From an uncultured Lachnospiraceae bacterium (GTDB lineage Bacteria > Bacillota > Clostridia > Lachnospirales > Lachnospiraceae), in contig CAJTNC010000026.1 of NCBI GenBank assembly GCA_910577955.1, forward strand, positions 1-40,917: a stretch of 40,917 bases of DNA. The letters run 5' to 3'. Positions 32,492 to 39,948 of the stretch are shown one piece after another. Position numbers and translations under genes: made by a program. The notes under the pieces are model-generated. The model had not been told where the DNA came from, made no database searches, and worked only from the letters and a program-made list of their open reading frames with translations. Position 1 is the stretch's first letter; every line of letters begins with the position of its first letter.

Positions 32492-33547
32492 ATGGAAAGA
32501 ACATTGCAGGCAGGCGGAAGAAGGGAAGTGCAGAGAGGTCCGGTGGCGTGGAAGGAACCGATGTACGATGGAAGAAGTGCAAGGAGGAGCAACACCGTAC
32601 AGCGAGAAGTGCGGAGGAGTTCCGAAAACAGCCAAAAAAGCATTTCCAAAAAGAAAAAAAGGAAGATAAAGAAAATGCAGTACAAGATCCTGCGGGGGAT
32701 TTTGATTTATTTTATCTTGGCAGGCATCGCCGCCACCTGTTTTATGATCTTCAATATTCTTACAGCCGGAAAAGTGCATGCACAGGAGTTGATGGGAAAC
32801 GGCGGGGCAGCAGTGGAGAATGCGCTGCGCGGACTGTTTTCGATGGATGGGGAGTCGGGCGATGATATTCTCGGTGAGCCGGACGGATCCTTGTACGGAG
32901 AAGAGATGGCAAACGCAATAGCCGGTGTAACGCCTCAAATACGACAGAAGTGTCAGGAATTGTATGCGGGGAATAGGGAGCTCCTCGTGCTGGTGAACAA
33001 AGAGAATGAACTTGCGGCTTTTTATGAAGCGGGGCTTAGGAGTATTTGTGAGGGCAGACTGCAGGCAGCTGATATTCTTTATGAAGACCTTTGCGCCATG
33101 TTGAGAGACGCAGGAGAGGACGGTTTTCAATACTGGATCGCCTCCGCCTATCGCGACAGGGATTATCAGCAGGGACTGGTGGATGAGGACGTGGAGAAGT
33201 ATTTGGCCAAGGGATATACCTATGAGACAGCCCTTGAAAAGACTTATGAATACACGATGCCTGCCGGGCATTCCGAACACGAGACGGGATTGGCCCTTGA
33301 TATTCTCTGTTCAACCAATACGATGATGGATGAGAGTCAGGCCTATGAGTCCGGCAATCAATGGCTTGTGGCACACTGCCATGAGTATGGTTTTATTCTG
33401 AGATACCCTTCGGACAAGGAAGAAATCACCGGTATCAAATATGAGCCGTGGCATTTCAGATATGTGGGAAGAGAGACGGCTGCCCGCCTGAAGGAGATGG
33501 GGTGGACGTTGGAAGAGTTTTATGACGTGGTAAACGGTACGGTTTAG
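32492..33547 (+). CDS. M15-family D-alanyl-D-alanine carboxypeptidase (VanY-like)
   Basis: A 351-residue membrane-anchored peptidase. A long, highly basic cytosolic tail (residues 1-62) precedes one membrane helix (about 64-91). The M15B domain follows: the arginine motif SAYRDRDYQ near 218-226, zinc site SEHETGLALD with His 263 and Asp 270, and the third ligand His 321 in EPWHFRYVG. It should trim the terminal D-Ala of peptidoglycan stem peptides. GAGGGAGGA at 32476-32483 supports ATG 32492; an in-frame ATG at 32675 with AAAGGAAG is an alternative that would remove the basic tail. Confidence 0.85.
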   Translation: MERTLQAGGRREVQRGPVAWKEPMYDGRSARRSNTVQREVRRSSENSQKSISKKKKRKIKKMQYKILRGILIYFILAGIAATCFMIFNILTAGKVHAQELMGNGGAAVENALRGLFSMDGESGDDILGEPDGSLYGEEMANAIAGVTPQIRQKCQELYAGNRELLVLVNKENELAAFYEAGLRSICEGRLQAADILYEDLCAMLRDAGEDGFQYWIASAYRDRDYQQGLVDEDVEKYLAKGYTYETALEKTYEYTMPAGHSEHETGLALDILCSTNTMMDESQAYESGNQWLVAHCHEYGFILRYPSDKEEITGIKYEPWHFRYVGRETAARLKEMGWTLEEFYDVVNGTV

Positions 33548-33926
33548 TGCACAGCGCATTCCACTGACAATCTCCGCAGATCTCTTCCCGCTTCCCGGGG
33601 AGGAGAATGTGTTCCTGCACGGATGCGGCAAAGTCCTTCCAACGCATCCGCGCACCTTCCGAGAGACCGCAGCGGGCGAGAACCTGACGGTCGTAGCGCT
33701 CCGCCTTGTCCGAGGGCAGTCCGGTATTTGTTTCGGTGCATCTGCCGGACAGGCATCCCGGGCAGCAGGCGCACACGTCGTCCGCTCCGCAAAGCAGGAT
33801 CACCTCAGGATCTTTCTCCAGTTTTTCTTTCATGATCTGCATATTTTCCGTAAATGCACTGCTGTAGCCTTTTCCTTGAAAAAAGGAAAAGCACATGCCG
33901 TGATGAGGCCTGATCTTGTATGTCAT
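33456..33926 (-). CDS. DUF1284 protein, cysteine-rich
   Basis: A 156-residue soluble protein resembling DUF1284, with the N-terminal RPHHGMCFSFFQGKGYS motif and many cysteines: CACCPGC in the middle and CGDCQWNALC near the end, suggesting metal or iron-sulfur binding. AAGGAG lies just before ATG 33926. Family members usually end soon after the last cysteine. Here about 29 further residues, low-complexity and proline-rich, are read antisense to the end of the carboxypeptidase gene (92-base overlap), so the tail may be non-functional. It lies 34 bases after bioY on the same strand. Confidence 0.78.
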   Translation of the reverse strand: MTYKIRPHHGMCFSFFQGKGYSSAFTENMQIMKEKLEKDPEVILLCGADDVCACCPGCLSGRCTETNTGLPSDKAERYDRQVLARCGLSEGARMRWKDFAASVQEHILLPGKREEICGDCQWNALCTKPYRLPRHKTLPTSTPSPSGGQPSLFPHI

Positions 33927-33960
33927 GTCGGCTCCTTATCTGTTTGTTCTTTTTCCGGTA

Positions 33961-34581
33961 TCAGAGGTTTCCCATAATTTTTCCGAGAGGTTTTCGGAGT
34001 TTTCTGCCAAGCATGAGCGCCAAGGCGATCTTAGCGACGTCCGGAATGATAAAAGGAATCACGCACCATCCCAGTACGGTCGTAAGGCCGATAGGACCTG
34101 CGTCTTTCATATACACAAACATAAACCATGCGGTGCCCGCGGCATAGCAGGCAAGCAATCCGAACACCATGGAGACGGCCTGAATGACAAGGGTATATTT
34201 TGCAGGAAGCTTTTTTATAAAGAGGCTTTCCATCAGCCACATGACGAGGGCTGAGAAAATGAAACCGATAATATATCCTCCGGTGTTCCGCAGTATAACT
34301 CCGAGGCCGCCGGTAAATTCCGAGAACACCGGAAGGCCGATGGCGCCTAAGAGGACATAGAGCGTTACGGCCATTGTGCCGCGCTTTCCGCCTAGAACAG
34401 TTACTGCTAAAAACACGGCGAAGGTCTGAAGGGTGAAGGGAACTACAGCGGGGATGGATATCCATGAGCAGATGGCGATCAACACCGTGAAGGCGGCAAT
34501 ATACGCCATGTCGTAGGTCTTTCCCTTTCTGTCGGTTCCGGGTTTTGGGTTTTGTGGTTTTGCAGATGTCTTTGTGTTCAT
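33961..34581 (-). CDS. bioY: Biotin transporter BioY
   Basis: A 206-residue S component of the biotin ECF transporter with about six membrane helices. The FTLQTFAVFLAVTVLGGKRG and LGAIGLPVFSEFTGGLG stretches (about residues 49-68 and 77-93) are typical of BioY. It binds biotin and works with shared EcfA/EcfT subunits, which are not in this window. GGAGGG precedes ATG 34581. The promoter lies inside a BirA-type inverted repeat, so biotin should repress it. No biotin synthesis genes are in view. Confidence 0.93.
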   Translation of the reverse strand: MNTKTSAKPQNPKPGTDRKGKTYDMAYIAAFTVLIAICSWISIPAVVPFTLQTFAVFLAVTVLGGKRGTMAVTLYVLLGAIGLPVFSEFTGGLGVILRNTGGYIIGFIFSALVMWLMESLFIKKLPAKYTLVIQAVSMVFGLLACYAAGTAWFMFVYMKDAGPIGLTTVLGWCVIPFIIPDVAKIALALMLGRKLRKPLGKIMGNL

Positions 34582-34653
34582 AGTTCCCTCCGTTCAGAAA
34601 TAAAAATGCGATAAGTTGTCATGTGTTCGCACAAAATACTGATTTCATGAGCT

Positions 34654-34682
34654 ATACTAGCACAGTGAAAATGAAATGTCAA
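34654..34682 (-). promoter_or_regulatory. bioY promoter
   Basis: On the minus strand: TTGACA (34682-34677), 17-base spacer, TAGTAT (34659-34654), about 73 bases before the bioY start. Its -35 lies inside the BirA box. Confidence 0.75.
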
Positions 34683-34707
34683 CTAAAATAAAAAAAGGTT
34701 GACATTT
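34674..34707. promoter_or_regulatory. BirA-type operator
   Basis: A perfect 10-bp inverted repeat, AAATGTCAAC (34674-34683) and GTTGACATTT (34698-34707), separated by 14 bases. This agrees with known Firmicutes BirA boxes (GTCAAC/GTTGAC-type arms with a 14-15 base spacer). Confidence 0.8.
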
Positions 34708-34746
34708 GGGAGTGGCTGAGAAAATTTTAAATATACCGATTATTGC

Positions 34747-34777
34747 AAAGCCGCAGAGGGAAGAGTGCGGCTTTTTT
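34747..34777 (+). terminator. Orphan plus-strand intrinsic terminator
   Basis: AAAGCCGCA (34747-34755) pairs perfectly with TGCGGCTTT (34766-34774) and six T follow. The nearest gene on this strand upstream ends at 33547, and bioY lies on the other strand. Confidence 0.8.
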
Positions 34778-34813
34778 GAGAGGAACTGTTACCGCCGAAA
34801 CACAAAAATTTCA

Positions 34814-34842
34814 TTGTAAATTCCCCCGGAAACAGGTATGAT
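34814..34842 (+). promoter_or_regulatory. Predicted promoter of the aromatic-acid exporter-like gene
   Basis: TTGTAA (34814-34819), 17-base spacer, TATGAT (34837-34842), 39 bases before ATG 34881. Confidence 0.55.
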
Positions 34843-34880
34843 AATAGATAAGAAGATCTATTTCATCGGGGGAACATATT

Positions 34881-35903
34881 ATGACTATGGAAACGAGGAG
34901 AAGACTGGAGAAGAGAGTTCTTCTGGCAGTCAAGATCGCGGTGGGCAGCGCTCTGGCGATCTACATAGCGGAAGCCATGCATCTGGAGTTTGCGGTTTCG
35001 GCAGGTACGGTAACGCTTTTGTCACTGCTTGGGACAAAGTGGGATACGGTGAGGATCTCCGTGATCCGTATCGGTACGTTTTTTCTCACCTCTCTGTTGG
35101 CGATGCTGCTCATCCCGTGGATGCACAGCGAATGGATTGCTTTCGGCGTTGTCATTTTTATCGTGGCGCTTTTGTCGGCGATCATGGGATGGCAGGCTTC
35201 GCTGTCCGTCAACGGCGTTATTGCGGCTCATTATATGATGAAAATGGACTTTAGCATTCCGTTTATCTATAATGAATTTATGCTGGTGCTGATCGGGGTC
35301 ATGATTGCGCTTGTGTTAAATCTGTTTCATCTGAATAAGAACAGAAAAAAGGACATTGTCGAGGATATGCGCTACACGGAGAGACAGCTGCAGGCTATTC
35401 TGCGGGAGATGTCCGCGTATCTGCGGGGGGAACAGCAAAAACCGCTGAGCGTCAGCGTGTGGGAGGAGATTCGTGCGCTGGAGAAAAAGCTGAAGGAGTA
35501 TATGGAAGAGGCCAGAGAATTTCAGAACAATAATTTTGCGGCTCACCACAGCTACTATTTGGACTATTTTGAGATGCGTCTGGAACAGTGCCGTATGCTT
35601 GACAGTTTGCATTATGAGATGAAAAGGATAAGGACCGTCCCTAAGGAGGCGAAGGTGACGGCGGATTATATGTGTTATCTGGCGGATCATGTCAGGGAAA
35701 AGAATATTCCGGAAGAGCAGCTGGAAAGGCTGCAGGAAATTTTCAAGGAGATGAAAAAGGAAAATGTGCCCCGGGACAGAGAGGAGTTTGAAAATCAGGC
35801 GATGCTGTATCATATTATGATGGACATCGAGGAATTTTTAAAATATAAAATAGAATTTATAGAAAATTTGGATGACCGTCAGCGGAAAGAATACTGGGAT
35901 TAA
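34881..35903 (+). CDS. Aromatic acid exporter family protein (ArAE type)
   Basis: A 340-residue protein with about five N-terminal membrane helices (residues 15-145) and a long cytoplasmic, coiled-coil-rich C-terminal domain. The FAVSAGTVTLLSLLGTKWDT stretch (about 37-56) is typical of the Firmicutes ArAE_1 proteins related to YgaE/FusC exporters. Substrates are mostly unknown; the family name rests on the E. coli AaeB relative. GGGGGA at 34868-34873 supports ATG 34881. It stands alone behind its own promoter. Confidence 0.83.
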   Translation: MTMETRRRLEKRVLLAVKIAVGSALAIYIAEAMHLEFAVSAGTVTLLSLLGTKWDTVRISVIRIGTFFLTSLLAMLLIPWMHSEWIAFGVVIFIVALLSAIMGWQASLSVNGVIAAHYMMKMDFSIPFIYNEFMLVLIGVMIALVLNLFHLNKNRKKDIVEDMRYTERQLQAILREMSAYLRGEQQKPLSVSVWEEIRALEKKLKEYMEEAREFQNNNFAAHHSYYLDYFEMRLEQCRMLDSLHYEMKRIRTVPKEAKVTADYMCYLADHVREKNIPEEQLERLQEIFKEMKKENVPRDREEFENQAMLYHIMMDIEEFLKYKIEFIENLDDRQRKEYWD

Positions 35904-35920
35904 AAATATGAAAAACAGTA

Positions 35921-35949
35921 TTGTCAAACGAAAAATAGTTTGATAAAGT
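35921..35949 (+). promoter_or_regulatory. Predicted promoter of malQ
   Basis: TTGTCA (35921-35926), 17-base spacer, TAAAGT (35944-35949). An imperfect inverted repeat, TTGTCAAAC/GTTTGATAA, overlaps it. Confidence 0.45.
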
Positions 35950-35966
35950 TTATTTTAGGAAAAAAT

Positions 35967-35990
35967 GAAAACGTTACCGGGAACGGTGCC
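35967..35990 (+). promoter_or_regulatory. Double LacI-type operator before malQ
   Basis: Two contiguous 12-bp units, GAAAACGTTACC (35967-35978) and GGGAACGGTGCC (35979-35990), each with CG at the centre. They have the same period and position (just downstream of the promoter) as the array before the sugar ABC genes. Confidence 0.65.
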
Positions 35991-36009
35991 GACGGAAGGA
36001 GAAATGATG

Positions 36010-37512
36010 ATGAAGAGGAACGTTATGGGAAAGCGGATATGCGGCGTTTTGATGCCGGTGTTTTGTCTTCCGTCGCCGTACGGGATCGGCGCGTTCTCCA
36101 AAGAAGCCTATGAGTTCGTGGATTTTCTGGAACAGGCGGGACAGAGGCTGTGGCAGATACTGCCCCTTGGGCCTACCGGTTACGGAGATTCTCCCTACCA
36201 GTCCTTTTCCACATATGCGGGGAATCCTTATTTTATCGATCTGGAGGCGTTGATCAAGAAGGGGTGGCTTACTAAAGAAGAATGCATGGCCTGTGATTTC
36301 GGGGAAACGCCCGACTGCATCGACTACGATAAAATATATCAGATGCGGTTCGCGCTTCTGCGGAAAGCCTATGATAACAGCGGTATTGAAAGCGACGGCG
36401 GATTTGTAGAGTTCTGCAAAAAAAATGCATGGTGGCTGGAGGATTACGCGCTGTACATGGCTGTGAAAAGATCCTTCGGCGGCGCAAGCTGGTTTTTTTG
36501 GGATGAGGATATTAAACTGAGGAAGCCCGAGGCTCTTGCCGCCTACAGGGAAAAATGTCTGGAGGAGATCGGGTTTTATCGGTTCGAGCAGTATCTGTTC
36601 CAGAGCCAGTGGTTTGAGCTGAAGGCCTACGCCAATCAGAAAAAGATCCGCATTGTCGGGGATATACCGATCTATGTGGCAGCGGACAGCGCGGACGTCT
36701 GGGCGGGGCGGGAACTTTTTCAGTTAGCGGAGGACGGCACCCCTAAGGCGCTGGCGGGATGCCCGCCGGACTTTTTCTCGGCTACGGGACAGCTTTGGGG
36801 AAATCCGCTTTATGATTGGGATTACCATAAAAAGACGGATTACGATTGGTGGATGAAGCGCATCGGCTACTGTTATGCACTCTATGATATTTTGCGGATC
36901 GACCATTTCAGAGGCTTTGACGAGTATTATTCGATTCCCTACGGCGATTTGACGGCGGAAGGCGGTCACTGGGAAAAGGGACCGGGTATCGATATTTTTG
37001 AGACGATGAAAAGAAGGCTTGGGAATAAGGAAGTCATTGCCGAGGATCTGGGATTTTTAACTGATTCGGTCATTGAACTGGTTAAGAATTCCGGATTTCC
37101 GGGGATGAAGGTGCTGCAGTTTGCCTTTGACTCCAGAGAGGCGGGGAATTATATGCCCTACTATTATCCGGAGAACAGCGTAGTGTATACAGGTACTCAT
37201 GACAACGACACGATCATGGGGTGGTATAACAGCCTGAAAGAGGAAGATAAAGTTCTGGCCAAAGAGTATCTGGATATCCGTTCGAATGAGGATATTCATC
37301 TTGTGTTCATCAGGGAGGCGCTTAAAAGCGTGGCGGCTACTGCGGTCATTCCGATGCAGGATTATTTGGCTCTCGGAAGCGGGGCGAGGATCAACACGCC
37401 CTCCACACTGGGCGGCAACTGGGTGTGGAGAGCGGGGAAGGATATGTTTACAGAAGAATTGGCGGGACAGATGCGGGCGTTAGGAAAATTGTACGGCAGA
37501 AGCGGAGACTGA
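36010..37512 (+). CDS. malQ: 4-alpha-glucanotransferase (amylomaltase)
   Basis: A 500-residue GH77 enzyme that transfers maltodextrin units and releases glucose. The catalytic residues sit where expected: nucleophile Asp 298 in RIDHFRGF, acid/base Glu 345 in AEDLG, and transition-state Asp 398 in THDND. The N-terminal LPSPYGIGAFS and LPLGPTGYGDSPYQS motifs are typical. Three consecutive ATGs occur at 36004, 36007 and 36010; AAGGAG at 35996-36001 is best spaced for the last. An in-frame ATG at 35965 overlaps the operator and lacks a ribosome site. It is monocistronic and its operators tie it to the LacI-controlled importer. Confidence 0.95.
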   Translation: MKRNVMGKRICGVLMPVFCLPSPYGIGAFSKEAYEFVDFLEQAGQRLWQILPLGPTGYGDSPYQSFSTYAGNPYFIDLEALIKKGWLTKEECMACDFGETPDCIDYDKIYQMRFALLRKAYDNSGIESDGGFVEFCKKNAWWLEDYALYMAVKRSFGGASWFFWDEDIKLRKPEALAAYREKCLEEIGFYRFEQYLFQSQWFELKAYANQKKIRIVGDIPIYVAADSADVWAGRELFQLAEDGTPKALAGCPPDFFSATGQLWGNPLYDWDYHKKTDYDWWMKRIGYCYALYDILRIDHFRGFDEYYSIPYGDLTAEGGHWEKGPGIDIFETMKRRLGNKEVIAEDLGFLTDSVIELVKNSGFPGMKVLQFAFDSREAGNYMPYYYPENSVVYTGTHDNDTIMGWYNSLKEEDKVLAKEYLDIRSNEDIHLVFIREALKSVAATAVIPMQDYLALGSGARINTPSTLGGNWVWRAGKDMFTEELAGQMRALGKLYGRSGD

Positions 37513-37517
37513 GGCGC

Positions 37518-38801
37518 CTACGGCAGAAGTACCGTGAACGTGCTGCCGCCGCCGGATGTATCTTGTACATAGATTTTACCGTGATGTGCCCGGACGATCT
37601 CCGCGGCGATACAGAGTCCCAAACCGAAATGCCCTTTTTCGGTGCGGGACTTTTCTGTGCGGTAAAACCTATCAAAGATATGTTCTTTTTCCGGATCGGG
37701 GATGCCGGGACCGTTGTCCGCCACGGAAAAGAAGGTGTTTTTCCCGCTTACGAAAAGAGAGAGTGCTATTTTCCCGCCCGCAGGCGTGTAGCTGACGGCG
37801 TTGTGCAGCAAGACAGCCAGTACCTGCGTGATGCGTTCTCTGTCGCAGGAGACGGGAGGGATGGCGCTTTCCGGCAGCGAGACAAAGAGGGCAATATTTT
37901 TTTCGGCGGCAACGGCTTCAAAAGCCTCAAAGACATTGAGGATCAGCGTGTCGAGCTCTACGGGGACGGGATGGATACTCCAGCTTCCGGTGTCCGCAGT
38001 GGTTAAAAGCAGCATATCGTCGATCAGTTTAGACATGCGTATTCCCTCGGACTGAATGGCGTCTAAAAAGCGGTCTTTCTCCGGACCCTGTGCTTTTTCA
38101 GCGGCGGAAGCGCAGGATAAGATTACCGCAAGAGGCGTGCGGAGTTCGTGGGAGGCGGAAGCGATAAAACGGGTCTGTCTCTCCTGATTTTCTTTTAAGG
38201 GTTTTAAGATCCGTCTGGTAAAATGCCACGAAAAGAGGGACAACAGTGCGATGGCAAGAATATCCAACAGGAGAAAGAGAAAGCGCTGATTCTTGATCTG
38301 TGCCTGCAGGGTGTCAAGAGGAGATAGAATGATAATCTCCAGCGTGCCGCTGTTTCTCGTGGACACGGCGGTGCAGGCGCAGTAAGATCTTGTTTTTCCG
38401 GAGGGTTCCGGCGTGTAGAAAAATTCCATATGCCGGATGTCGGAGTATTCGCTTCCTTCTGCCTGAGTCTGCCTGTTCTCATAAATACGCCACACATCTT
38501 CAAATAGCTGTTTTCGCTCATCTGTTTCGCGCTCATTGTACAAAAAGGGGATGCCGTTATCCGTGATGTGGATCAGGTATCTTCCGTTTCCTTCCATTTT
38601 CGTCAGCCATTCGTGTGTGATCACGCTTTGATGTTCCAGATCGGCGAGCAGTGTGTTCATGTTGTTCTGAAAGGCAGAAAAAGCGTTGTTTTTCAGACTC
38701 TGCTCCGAGATATAAAGATAACCGAATGACATGGCAAGAAGAATAATGGTCGTTATGCTTCCGCAGAGGATAGTCAGACGGAGGTATACTTTTTTAAACA
38801 T
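37518..38801 (-). CDS. Sensor histidine kinase of the second two-component system
   Basis: A 427-residue kinase with helix 1 at about residues 10-32, an extracellular domain (33-172) and helix 2 at about 174-193. The HisKA box ASASHELRTPLAV has the phospho-acceptor His 218. The ATPase domain shows N-box LLHNAVSYTP, G1 VADNGPGIPD, the F-box FDRFYRTEKSR and G2 FGLGLCIA. No clear HAMP domain separates helix 2 from HisKA. It follows its response regulator by 49 bases on the minus strand and ends 5 bases from the convergent malQ stop. The signal is unknown. Confidence 0.92.
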   Translation of the reverse strand: MFKKVYLRLTILCGSITTIILLAMSFGYLYISEQSLKNNAFSAFQNNMNTLLADLEHQSVITHEWLTKMEGNGRYLIHITDNGIPFLYNERETDERKQLFEDVWRIYENRQTQAEGSEYSDIRHMEFFYTPEPSGKTRSYCACTAVSTRNSGTLEIIILSPLDTLQAQIKNQRFLFLLLDILAIALLSLFSWHFTRRILKPLKENQERQTRFIASASHELRTPLAVILSCASAAEKAQGPEKDRFLDAIQSEGIRMSKLIDDMLLLTTADTGSWSIHPVPVELDTLILNVFEAFEAVAAEKNIALFVSLPESAIPPVSCDRERITQVLAVLLHNAVSYTPAGGKIALSLFVSGKNTFFSVADNGPGIPDPEKEHIFDRFYRTEKSRTEKGHFGLGLCIAAEIVRAHHGKIYVQDTSGGGSTFTVLLP

Positions 38802-38850
38802 GGCGGGGTTCTCCTGAGGTTATGCCGGCAATAGCCGGGGAGCGGTGTTT

Positions 38851-39522
38851 TTAGGTTTCTATCTGATAGCCGACGCCCCGAATCGTGCGGATCGAGACAC
38901 TGCTGCCTACGGCTTTTAAACGTCTTCGGAGAAAGTGAATGTAATTATCCAGATTGCCTTCCTCCACATCGCTGTCAAGGCCCCATACTTTTGTCAGCAG
39001 CAATGTGCGGGACAGGGGTTTGGCGGGATTACGGAGGAAAGCTTCCAGCAGATCACCTTCCCGTTTGGAAATGCTGCAGGAGCCGGATGCGCCGGTCAAC
39101 GTATTTTCTTCCGGTCGGTATGTGATGTCCCCGAAGGCGAGCACATCCGTGTATACGATGTTCCGAGGACGGCGGGCGACACAGCGGATCCTCGCCATCA
39201 GTTCTTTGAATGCGAAGGGCTTTACGAGGTAGTCGTCGGCGCCGAGATCAAGGCCGGTGACCTTGTCGTCCAGAGTGCCGAGGGCCGTGATCAGAATGAC
39301 GGGCGTTTGGTTATGCGCTTTTCGCATTTGTAAGAGAAGGTCTGTGCCGCTTATGCAGGGCATCATGCGGTCGAGCAGGATCAGGTCGTGGATGTTCTGC
39401 TCGATATAGTAAAGCGCTTCCTCGCCGTCGGAACAGGTGTCGACTGAAAAGCCTTCTTTTTCTAATTGGAAGGCGAGGGAAGTTTTCAGTTTTTCATCAT
39501 CTTCTGCCAGTAAAATTCTCAT
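38851..39522 (-). CDS. OmpR/PhoB-type response regulator of the second two-component system
   Basis: A 223-residue regulator. The receiver has the acidic AEDDE, phospho-acceptor Asp 51 in LLDRMMP, Thr 79 and Lys 101. The winged-helix domain ends with the recognition region NLDNYIHFLRRRLK and IRTIRGVGYQIE. AGGAG lies before ATG 39522. The promoter (39750-39783) has a pair of direct repeats spaced 11 bp, the usual footprint of a dimer of this family, and the divergent lipoprotein has the same. Positive autoregulation is therefore likely. The transcript would carry a structured leader of about 220 bases. Confidence 0.93.
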   Translation of the reverse strand: MRILLAEDDEKLKTSLAFQLEKEGFSVDTCSDGEEALYYIEQNIHDLILLDRMMPCISGTDLLLQMRKAHNQTPVILITALGTLDDKVTGLDLGADDYLVKPFAFKELMARIRCVARRPRNIVYTDVLAFGDITYRPEENTLTGASGSCSISKREGDLLEAFLRNPAKPLSRTLLLTKVWGLDSDVEEGNLDNYIHFLRRRLKAVGSSVSIRTIRGVGYQIET

Positions 39523-39743
39523 GGTCGTTTCTTTCTCCTGTAGATGGTATCTGTACAGCCGTGCGGTGCGTATCTGATGTGCAGTGCATATCTGCCCAGC
39601 AGCCGTGCAGTGCGTACTTGGAAAACCTGCGGTTTTCCTCGTTCGCGGGCTTCGCCCTATTCCGGCAGATTAACAGAAGTTTTCTTACATGCAAGCATGA
39701 CGAAAGCTTCTGTTAATCTGCCGGCGCACTGCTCATTGCTTTC
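39523..39743 (-). ncRNA. Predicted structured 5' leader of the response-regulator mRNA
   Basis: The region between the predicted transcription start and the regulator start codon is non-coding and holds three hairpins. One is an 18-bp perfect stem (39662-39679 with 39707-39724, extended by inner pairs). A second is a GGGC/GCCC hairpin (39647-39657) and a third is GGAAAACC/GGTTTTCC (39620-39638). Three imperfect copies of a GTGC(A/G)GTGC(A/G)TA unit follow at 39561, 39579 and 39605. A cis-acting RNA role is inferred. The long hairpin could instead be a palindromic repeat element. Confidence 0.45.
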
Positions 39744-39749
39744 GCGTAT

Positions 39750-39783
39750 AGTATAACAGAAAAATCTTTAAAAAATCTCTAAA
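39750..39783 (-). promoter_or_regulatory. Response-regulator-dependent promoter (autoregulatory)
   Basis: On the minus strand: TTTAGAG (39783-39777), N4, TTTAAAG (39772-39766), N10, TATACT (39755-39750) preceded by TCTGT. There is no conventional -35; the direct repeats occupy its place. Confidence 0.7.
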
Positions 39784-39847
39784 AATTGAAATAAATTAAG
39801 GAAAGGATTCCTTTGTCCGGCTGCGGGAATGTCCGAAGTGCAAATCA

Positions 39848-39881
39848 TTTAGAGAAACTTTAGAGGAACATCTGTTATACT
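39848..39881 (+). promoter_or_regulatory. Response-regulator-dependent promoter of the lipoprotein gene
   Basis: TTTAGAG (39848-39854), N4, TTTAGAG (39859-39865), N10, TATACT (39876-39881) preceded by TCTGT: the same elements at the same spacings as the divergent promoter. Confidence 0.7.
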
Positions 39882-39948
39882 GACCTAAACCGGTTGATAT
39901 GGGGAGAATGGAAATGAATGCGGAGACAGTGATGAAGAGGAGAAAGCA

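Noticed and set aside
39544..39756. A 70-codon plus-strand frame in the gap before the response regulator
   Set aside because: It runs across the large palindrome and the opposite-strand promoter and has no ribosome site.
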